This document shows, in pieces, positions 57,510 to 64,000 of a DNA stretch of 64,000 bases. Each line of letters starts with the position of its first letter. Within the stretch, counting starts at the first letter, position 1. The DNA comes from Peronospora farinosa (Eukaryota; Oomycota; Peronosporomycetes; Peronosporales; Peronosporaceae). The stretch covers positions 180,154 to 244,153 of the forward strand of contig CANTFK010000947.1 of assembly GCA_947646735.1 (NCBI GenBank). Direction: 5' to 3'. Under the pieces are notes generated by a model. The model had not been told where the DNA came from and did not search any database. It saw only the letters and a list, made by a program, of their open reading frames with translations. A program made the translations under genes and the position numbers.

Positions 57510-59372
57510 CTATGACCACCAAAAGCTCACGGAATAGCTGGTAGAGAGAGACTTCACATAGTGCCAGCACTTGAGAGGGATGTAGAGCATCTCACCCTCA
57601 TGTAAAACGCACTCGAGGTATTTGGCGTGACAAAACTGAGGAAACTTTTCGTCGTCGAGATCTTCCACTTGAACTTGACTTGTGTTTGACAGCAATCCCT
57701 CAGTCGGGTAGAGTTTCTCACTTTCTTCTTGTGCATACAATCGCACGTACTTGGTACCTACAACTTGACAAAGCAAATTGTCTTTGGGGTCAAAATGCAG
57801 AGGCGAAACAGTTCCTCCGGGGCCAAACCAACAATTGATCGTAATGTCGTCGTCCTCTTCATCTTGAGCATCGTCAACACGTTGCACAGTGCAGTAGTCA
57901 GGAACAATAATGTCACGCCTCAGCGCTGGAATCTGCTTGCAAAGCCAAACATGCATCAGTGTCAATCGACCAAGCATAAGGTCCGAGAATAATGTCGTTC
58001 GTCAACATACCTGATCAAAAAGGCGATGTTGCGCCAAGTACCCAACCTTTTTTGACAATGAAGGGTGAGATCTTGTATCATCGATGCTAGTAACGCTTTT
58101 GTTTTTGGCTAATAATGGAATGATATGCCGATCAAGGAATTCGTTCAAGGTCATGAGCTCTTGTCCCCAGTCATCCCTCATGTAACTTGACCCCACCTAA
58201 CACCGATGCCGCATTCAGAACAACCAACAAAACGACAAATGTAGATATAAAATGCAAGCCTTACATAACGATTATGATCTACCGTACCTCAACAGGTACA
58301 GTTCGCAGGCCTGCGACTCGGCGGAGGTACGTCACGTTCTTCCAGGCGCGATCGGGTCCTGCGGCTCGTCCGAGCGCAGGCCAGAACTCCATTGCGCCCG
58401 TAAGAATCACTGGTTCACTGTTACCAAAAGTCATCTCATTATAAAAGAAAATGCAGAAGCAGTAAATCGATCAACATAACGCACTTTTGCAGCATTACAT
58501 GGTGGCGAAAAAATTCGAGTGTCGGCATCTCCATCCTTTGCACCGGAAACTGTAATTGTGGTCTCTGGGCTACCATCTCGTCGCCAATGGACAGCATCTC
58601 GTCGTCCAGCCGAGGCTTCTGCATGCACAAAATCGACATGAGCACGACTGCCTCATTAGTTACGCCAAAGTAGCAACATGTCTTTAAAAGCGACCTTAGA
58701 ATGCCGCACTGCATTCTGTTTTAAACACTCCAAAACATGGAGTCGTTACGCAACAGACCACCAGATAAATAAAACAACTTTAAGCATAATGCCAATGCCA
58801 TCGGCAGTTCAACCAAAGCAAAATCCAAGTCGTAAATGACAGTAACACGTACGTACCAATAATTGTCCAGCATTAATTATCTGCTTTTCAACTTCATTAA
58901 TAAGCTTGGGCGATTCAGGAGGTGCAAAAGGTCCGGCCATCATCAGACACTAAAACAACAGCAAAATTCATTTTAAGTCTACGATATCCTTACATCTCAT
59001 TAACAAATCCTTAATACGGCACCATATCAAGCATCTTTAGGCATTTTAACGGCTGCTTGTGTTGGAGTAGACATTTCGCCTGTAAGAAGCTCGCAAATCC
59101 AAAAGCTTGGCGCCACATGGGTAGTACATCTTTCCAGCTACCACAATGCAGTTTCTCCCAGCTGCGTTCATAGACAGCGCTGGCCAGTGTTTCCAGAAGC
59201 TCTGCGTCGTCTACATCAGCTGCTTGCAGCAGTAAATCCGCGATGGCTGCACCTCCAGATTCACGCAATTCTAATAATCACAAAGTAGAGTCTTTACTTG
59301 TCGATACATCAACTAGAAAGTACAGGACGTACGCTCTAGGAAGAGCGATGGAAGCACCAGCTCGACCGGCAT
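57510..59372 (-). CDS. KDM8: JMJD5/KDM8-type JmjC oxygenase
   Basis: Exons: 59372-59333, 59270-59023, 58949-58857, a possible 21-nt microexon near 58,705, then an exon ending 58485, 58417-58288, 58196-58011 and 57932-57510. Seen: N-terminal helical part ([19 protein letters not shown]), [48 protein letters not shown], iron ligands H-x-D in PLHFDPKDN with distal His in CWHYVKSL, and the terminal VSFWWS. This matches JMJD5 along its length. Known for the family: 2-oxoglutarate-dependent arginyl hydroxylase, with proposed histone demethylase or peptidase activity. It shares a 183-bp bidirectional promoter with FPGS. Confidence 0.85.
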
Positions 59373-59555
59373 CGGTTTGTCACTCTCGCGAGTATTATTA
59401 ATGACACTTTCAACATCCAATCGGACCGTTTACCGGCGTAAATAAGAGAGGCCAGCACGTCAAAATTGACGTGAAAGGGGGAGGGGTTGAAGTTCAACAC
59501 TCGTTTACTAATCTTATAAGAAATGGTATAACTTAATTGGCTATAATAACCTGAT
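59373..59555. promoter_or_regulatory. Bidirectional promoter KDM8/FPGS
   Basis: 183 bp between divergent ATGs. No TATA box; it must hold both transcription starts. Confidence 0.5.
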
Positions 59556-61265
59556 ATGACGTTGCGCAGGGCGTCGATGCGAGGCTCGAAGGCCACGCAG
59601 TGGCAACTCCTACGCTCATATACAGCATTATCACGTGCAAGGTTTCGTCAAGCACCAGCTCCTGCGGCGTTTGCACGCTCCGAATCGCTGTCCGTCTCAA
59701 CTTTTGGTGTCCTCCCGACCCCATCAGGTGGCAACTCGTTACTGCTGGAAAATGCGCGCTTTATGTCGCAAAGACGGGTCCGTTGCAATAGGATGGAAGA
59801 CATGCATCAGGAGGAAGATGCGACGAAGGCAGCAGCAGCGATCACCGCCACGTATGAGACGTTGCTACAGCGATTGTACCAAGTAAATCGTTTCTCAGCT
59901 GTCAAGCTCGGACTTGAGAATATGCAGCAGCTTAACGTGGCGTTTGGTGATCCAGCATCGAAGTTGAATGTTATTCACGTGGCAGGAACGAACGGCAAAG
60001 GATCAGTAGCGTTTAAAGTGGCGAAAGCACTCGAACGCTCTGGATACAAGACGGGGTTGTTCGTATCTCCACACGTTGCGTGCTTTAGAGAGCGTGTACA
60101 GGTCAATAGGACGCTCATCTCGGAGAGTGAGGTGTGCGAGACGTTGTCGGAGATTTTCAATATTTGTGCACAAATGAGGATTCCAGCCACGTTTTTTGAG
60201 ATCACGACGATGCTGGCTTTTCAGCATTTTGCCAAGCAAGGAGTAGACTGTGTTGTGTTGGAGACGGGGCTTGGTGGTCGACTAGACTCGACAAATATTG
60301 TTACTCCCGTGTTATCAGTGATTACGTCCATTGGCATGGACCACATGCGGATTTTAGGCAATACTCGTGAAGCCATTGCACGTGAGAAGGCTGGAATAAT
60401 TAAACCAAACGTACCGGTTGTGGTTGGACCTAATACGCCTGTGACAGTTATGATGGAGTACGCGGCACAGAACAATGCTCGGCTGGTGAGAGTACCGCTT
60501 GGGGAAAATTTTGAAGATGACTACAATGTTGAGAACACGGCTATTGCCCGCGAAGCCTGTGTTCAGCTAAACGCACTATGTGATACGCAGTCTAGCATGG
60601 CCAATGCAGGTCTTTGCGTTGACTTGACGGACGACCGCGTGAATGCGGCGCTCGAATCTCGTCCGCCGTGTCGCTTTCAAGTTCTCCATGTTATTCGCCC
60701 AAACTCGAAGGAACGCAAAGTCACCGTCGTGCTTGATGTGGCACATAATCCGCAGGCTATCGACAGGCTGGCGAGTCTATTGCACAAACAGTTTCCCGAG
60801 AAAAAGTTCCGGTTTGTTTGTGGCTTCTCGGCTGACAAGGCCATTGCCGAGGTGCTGGACAAGATGACGGCCATAGTCCGCGGCAGCCACTCGGACGAGA
60901 GTGATGAACCGATTCAAGAGCGCATCCACTTGGTAAAGGCCAACCACCCCCGTGGCGCCACACTGCACGAGATCAATCTGGCGTTGGCGAATGCAAGCGT
61001 CGAGACCGGGAAGAAGTGCGAGTACGGCACCATCTTGAACATCAAGGAAGGCGTTTACACCGCCCTGGCTGCATCACGCGCGTCTGCAGACGACGAGGTA
61101 GTCGTGGTATGTGGCAGTGTGTTCCTTATGGCGGAGGCACGTCAGGCACTTGGACTCAAGGAACCAATTGACAGCACCGCACTGAATGCAGTGGCAGGTT
61201 GCCACCTTTCGACCCCCGACAGTCGCCTCGCCGAGCAAGAGGTTAATGTGGCCGCTGCGACGTAG
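59556..61265 (+). CDS. FPGS: Folylpolyglutamate/dihydrofolate synthase
   Basis: 569 residues, intronless. Seen: an Arg/Ala-rich N-terminus suited to mitochondrial import, the P-loop GTNGKGS (about residue 144), FVSPHVACFRERVQVN, ETGLGGRLDSTN, SIGMDHMRILG, EKAGIIKP, and the C-terminal DVAHNP. Reaction: ATP-dependent addition of glutamate to folates (FolC/FPGS family), which retains them in the cell and makes them substrates for METE. Internal ATGs (e.g. MSQRRVRC.., MEDMHQ..) could give a cytosolic form lacking the presequence. Confidence 0.92.
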   Translation: MTLRRASMRGSKATQWQLLRSYTALSRARFRQAPAPAAFARSESLSVSTFGVLPTPSGGNSLLLENARFMSQRRVRCNRMEDMHQEEDATKAAAAITATYETLLQRLYQVNRFSAVKLGLENMQQLNVAFGDPASKLNVIHVAGTNGKGSVAFKVAKALERSGYKTGLFVSPHVACFRERVQVNRTLISESEVCETLSEIFNICAQMRIPATFFEITTMLAFQHFAKQGVDCVVLETGLGGRLDSTNIVTPVLSVITSIGMDHMRILGNTREAIAREKAGIIKPNVPVVVGPNTPVTVMMEYAAQNNARLVRVPLGENFEDDYNVENTAIAREACVQLNALCDTQSSMANAGLCVDLTDDRVNAALESRPPCRFQVLHVIRPNSKERKVTVVLDVAHNPQAIDRLASLLHKQFPEKKFRFVCGFSADKAIAEVLDKMTAIVRGSHSDESDEPIQERIHLVKANHPRGATLHEINLALANASVETGKKCEYGTILNIKEGVYTALAASRASADDEVVVVCGSVFLMAEARQALGLKEPIDSTALNAVAGCHLSTPDSRLAEQEVNVAAAT

Positions 61266-61459
61266 TGGGCCTCCTCCGTATCTTGTCTCATTTGTGTAGT
61301 GACTAAATGATTACATGTCGCTTCAAGTTGTTGAATGGAATGCATGCGATTCGTAAACTGAATTTTGGCCAATCCGAATACGTTTTCTTTCCGCTTCCGT
61401 TATTGCTACGTCACTATCAGAAAGATCTCGTAGATAAGAGCAGCTACAGTATCAGCAGT

Positions 61460-62191
61460 ATGAGTGAATATTCCAAGACCGTGACGGCATCAGGTGCCGC
61501 ATTGCTCTCGGAGCTGTCGCAGCGCGTGACGCAAGTCCAGGCGCTCGTACAGCAGCATGTGGTTGAGCGCTCACTCTCTAAAGTGCACACTAAGTTTGCG
61601 CAATTGATTCTAGCTGCGCCGTCGGCTGTCGGCTCCAATAACGAAGTGCAATCGCTCTTGAGTGTCGTGACGGATGAAATTGCGCAACTTATGAGCGCCA
61701 TTCAACTGCTTCAATGTTGGATTCAACTGCACGTTCCTAAGGTCGAGGACGGCAACAACTTTGGTGTTGAGGTGCAGAAATACGCCTTTGTGCACCTTAA
61801 AGAGTCTTTGGAAAAGTGGCAGAAGATATGGGACTCTTTGTCGGATTACAGCTCGACTAGAGCTACAGCCGTGGAGAAACTGAACGCTAAGGCGAACTCT
61901 GAGACCAGTACTACTACTACTGTTACCTCTTCGAGGGGTGGCAAGGAAGGCGACGAAGAGAAGATTGTCACGGCCAAGGTAGAGAAGCAGAGCAATGCCG
62001 GCAGCCAAGCGGCTGAAGACGCTATAGCTGCCGTTGTAGCCCTTGATGTCAAGTGGTACTTTAACTTGGTGCGTGCTTTGGAAGGTGTGCGTGATCAGTA
62101 CGCGGTGACGGAGGACGTCATCACAAAGAACAAAGACAAGATTGAGCTACCGCGCGGCAAAAATGACCGTGCGGGGTTTAATATGTTCTAA
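61460..62191 (+). CDS. PSME3: Proteasome activator PA28/REG (gamma-like)
   Basis: 243 residues from the ATG at 61460 (frame open to 61307 without family resemblance). Seen: helical N-terminus, IQLLQCWIQLHVPKVEDGNN (the conserved activator region of PA28), FGVEVQKYAFVHLKESLEKW, a variable Lys/Glu/Thr loop with basic patches, and C-terminal DVKWYFNLVRALEGVRDQYAV. Known role: a heptameric ring that opens the 20S proteasome without ATP; a single PA28-gamma type is the ancestral, nuclear form. The terminal FNMF end could dock into 20S pockets. Confidence 0.88.
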   Translation: MSEYSKTVTASGAALLSELSQRVTQVQALVQQHVVERSLSKVHTKFAQLILAAPSAVGSNNEVQSLLSVVTDEIAQLMSAIQLLQCWIQLHVPKVEDGNNFGVEVQKYAFVHLKESLEKWQKIWDSLSDYSSTRATAVEKLNAKANSETSTTTTVTSSRGGKEGDEEKIVTAKVEKQSNAGSQAAEDAIAAVVALDVKWYFNLVRALEGVRDQYAVTEDVITKNKDKIELPRGKNDRAGFNMF

Positions 62192-62570
62192 ACATACCGA
62201 GGGGACAAAACCACAGCGCTATTTTTGGCTAGATGCGAGCTGGAAGAAGTGGGTAGCCAGTCAGGACTGCTTGGATGAGGGTTGAGCGTCATTGACGGAA
62301 TTGTCAGGCTTGAGCAGGACTGGAAGACTTAGAAACGCCATTGTTTCGTAAAGTAATGGAATACGAGCTGCATTTGATGTGGGACGTTCCTTAACTTTCT
62401 CCGCCATATTATTGCTTATGGCGACGTCTTTATTGCTGTGGATCAGTCGCTCGTTAATCATTTCGCTTTTGTAGACGGACTACTTAGTTGTTTTTGCAGC
62501 GATAGATGCATCATCAGCTTTGCAACCCCTCTAATTTTTTTTATTCATAATGGGCTTATAGGATCACGAG
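62192..62570. other. Interval with one doubtful small ORF
   Basis: A 66-codon minus-strand ORF (62261-62461) with a NAARIPLLYETMAFLSLPVLL segment has no recognised family and converges on PSME3; real gene not established. Confidence 0.35.
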
Positions 62571-62571
62571 T

Positions 62572-62633
62572 CCGTTAAGTATCGAATACTTAACGGGCAG
62601 GCCTAAATGGGTACGAGTTACCTTAGGCCTGCC
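62572..62633. repeat. Two adjacent 11-bp hairpins
   Basis: Stem 1: 62572-62582 with 62586-62596 (ccgttaagtat / complement, 3-nt loop). Stem 2: 62596-62606 with 62623-62633 (ggcaggcctaa / complement, 16-nt loop). Both stems are perfect. They lie at the start of the LTR-like region. Confidence 0.85.
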
Positions 62634-63306
62634 ACTTATGTGTGGCACATCAATGTGACCCACCCTCGTGAATGTGATATCCATGGATGGACTTACATTC
62701 AACGAGGATGACGCCAGTTGGGATTATGCATCATGGTGCCGCTTTAAACGGACGTCATCAGCTAGCTTAGATATATTTAAGCTCGCACGTAAGGATACGT
62801 ATCTAAGAGACGCGTATCCGATTTTTACATTCAACCAATCGGTAATTAGACTTTTATTTGACTAAATTCTATTGAATATAAGTCAGTCTTGAATTTACTT
62901 ACTATCGCTCACTGCACACGAGAAGCTAGATAAGCTTCTGCATGTAAAAAGTAAAGCACTTTTTATAAGTTTGTTGCGCGGATCGCATTAAGCGACCGGC
63001 AACGGTTGGTAATGCGCTTCGAGCACCGACAAACACCACACGGAGGTAAGACTATCTAACCGCTTCCTCATGCTGCTCGAAGGTGTGTGCTCGCGTAGTA
63101 CGTGGCATTTTCTTTACGAAGCGCCCGTCTTCACTTGGTAGAGCTAGTAGTCCTTTCCACAATCCGTCTCTCTGGGCGTGTCTGTGGATACGGATGTCCC
63201 TCAGTATGTATTGGGGGACTTTTCCTCACCTCTCCCAACATCATAGGGAGGTGGCAGAGCACTTGGTGCAGGGACTTGGTGAACAAGCCCTGGCAAACCT
63301 CTTAAT

Positions 63307-64000
63307 TTGTTTTCCTGTCAACATGTTGCTCAGCTTGAGCAATTCGAGGCGTTTGTGCTCGGACAATGTAACAATGCGTCCGAGGCAAATAGTCAAGCCA
63401 CGGCTGAGTCTATCAATACGACTCAGGATGAGATTAGGCTTGAGCAGGCACGTAATGAGGCACTCAACAGAACTGTTGAGACGCTCTCTGCCCGGCCTAC
63501 TCAACCGAAGCCCATTCGGATGGACCCTCCGAAGTTCGATGGAACTAGCCCTCACACGATTGTTCACTGGCTATTAGCAGTTGAGCAATGTGGAGTGGCG
63601 CAGCTCATAGAAGACGACTCCAGAATGGTGTCGTATGCCATGTCCAACTTGCGTGGCAAAGCGTCAGAGTGGGCATACTCTGCGCTGATGGCAAATGCTG
63701 ATGCATTTCCATCATGGGCGATCTTTAAGGCAAAGATTCGCGCCATGTATCAGCCGTCTAACAACGAAGTGTTGCTTATGGCGCGCTTCTTTGGAGCACG
63801 ACAGGTGAAATGCTCTCTGCAAGAGTATGTGCAGGAGATGCGTTCGCTGTCGGCGTCCATTAATGTGGGTCCGATATAAAAACACATTAAAATGCCTACA
63901 CTTATGAATGGACTTAGGCACGGCCCATCGTGTCAGGACCTTTTCAGAAAGGTGCCAGCGACGATGGAAGAGACAATTGACATTGCCTTAGTTGAGGAGC
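63307..64000 (+). pseudogene. gag of the second LTR element (broken)
   Basis: Frame with DPPKFDGTSPHTIVHWLLAV and LRGKASEWAYSALM, then YQPSNNEVLLMARFFGARQ, i.e. the gag capsid core of Ty3/gypsy elements. It stops at a TAA at 63877-63879; the same frame continues after the stop with gag-like sequence (MPTLMNGLRHGPS, MEETIDIALVEE) to the window end. The N-terminus has no ATG in frame. Nonfunctional in this copy. Confidence 0.75.

Larger units (their letters stand above)
62571..64000 (+). mobile_element. 5' part of a second Ty3/gypsy-like element
   Basis: LTR-like sequence from about 62,571 to a likely LTR end at 63133 (..cgtcttca), followed by cttggtagagctagtagtcc, similar to the primer-site position of the first element, then gag. 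The element runs off the window, so the second LTR and exact 5' border cannot be seen. Confidence 0.65.

Noticed and set aside
28474..61265. METE, AMD1 and FPGS as a methionine/one-carbon gene cluster
   Set aside because: They are 25-30 kb apart with unrelated genes and transposons between them; shared pathway is likely coincidence.

Overview
The window comes from the nuclear genome of an oomycete, most likely a Phytophthora or downy-mildew relative (Peronosporales). Three things point there. Genes are intron-poor, with short GT-AG introns of about 50-110 nt. A broken gene carries a RFLR motif, a DDEER motif and tandem LWY-type repeats, the layout of Peronosporales host-targeted effectors. 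The interspersed repeats (Ty3/gypsy chromovirus, LINE, hAT-like) are of types common in these genomes. All functional names rest on motif recognition by eye; nothing was searched.

Layout. 0-32.5 kb is mostly a gene-dense housekeeping block: a NASP-like histone chaperone, the 80 kDa cap-binding subunit, an FSH-type serine hydrolase, a large PHD/DDT/WHIM chromatin protein, a COX7C/COX8-like small subunit, a R2R3 MYB factor, a JmjN/JmjC/C5HC2 demethylase, a FAM151/menorin-like protein, two inverted identical QCR7 genes around a DUF3128-type protein and an unrecognised protein, TBCCD1 (with a probable U12-type AT-AC intron), cobalamin-independent methionine synthase, and a GDT1/TMEM165 transporter with an EF-hand. 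Wreckage lies between them: a peroxiredoxin fragment, a START/M96-like relic and a broken APC-family transporter. 32.5-53.4 kb is repeat-rich: a LINE split by a young 8.1-kb chromovirus (33,727-41,845), the broken RxLR/LWY effector gene, a hAT-like relic, one spliced unknown gene (48.9-50.0 kb) and a second LINE relic. 53.4-62.2 kb is again gene-dense: OS-9/erlectin, S-adenosylmethionine decarboxylase, a small two-exon gene, JMJD5/KDM8, folylpolyglutamate synthase and PA28-gamma. From about 62.57 kb to the end is the 5' part of another LTR element with a broken gag.

Functional themes. Chromatin and nuclear functions recur (NASP, PHD/DDT protein, MYB, two JmjC enzymes, CBP80, PA28-gamma). Three enzymes touch one-carbon and methionine metabolism (METE, AMD1, FPGS), but they are scattered and I see no operon-like organisation. 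The most notable items are the U12-type intron in TBCCD1, the 433-codon antisense ORF inside the chromovirus with its 87-nt repeats in pol, the inverted QCR7 duplication, the EF-hand on GDT1, and the multi-module LWY effector relic.
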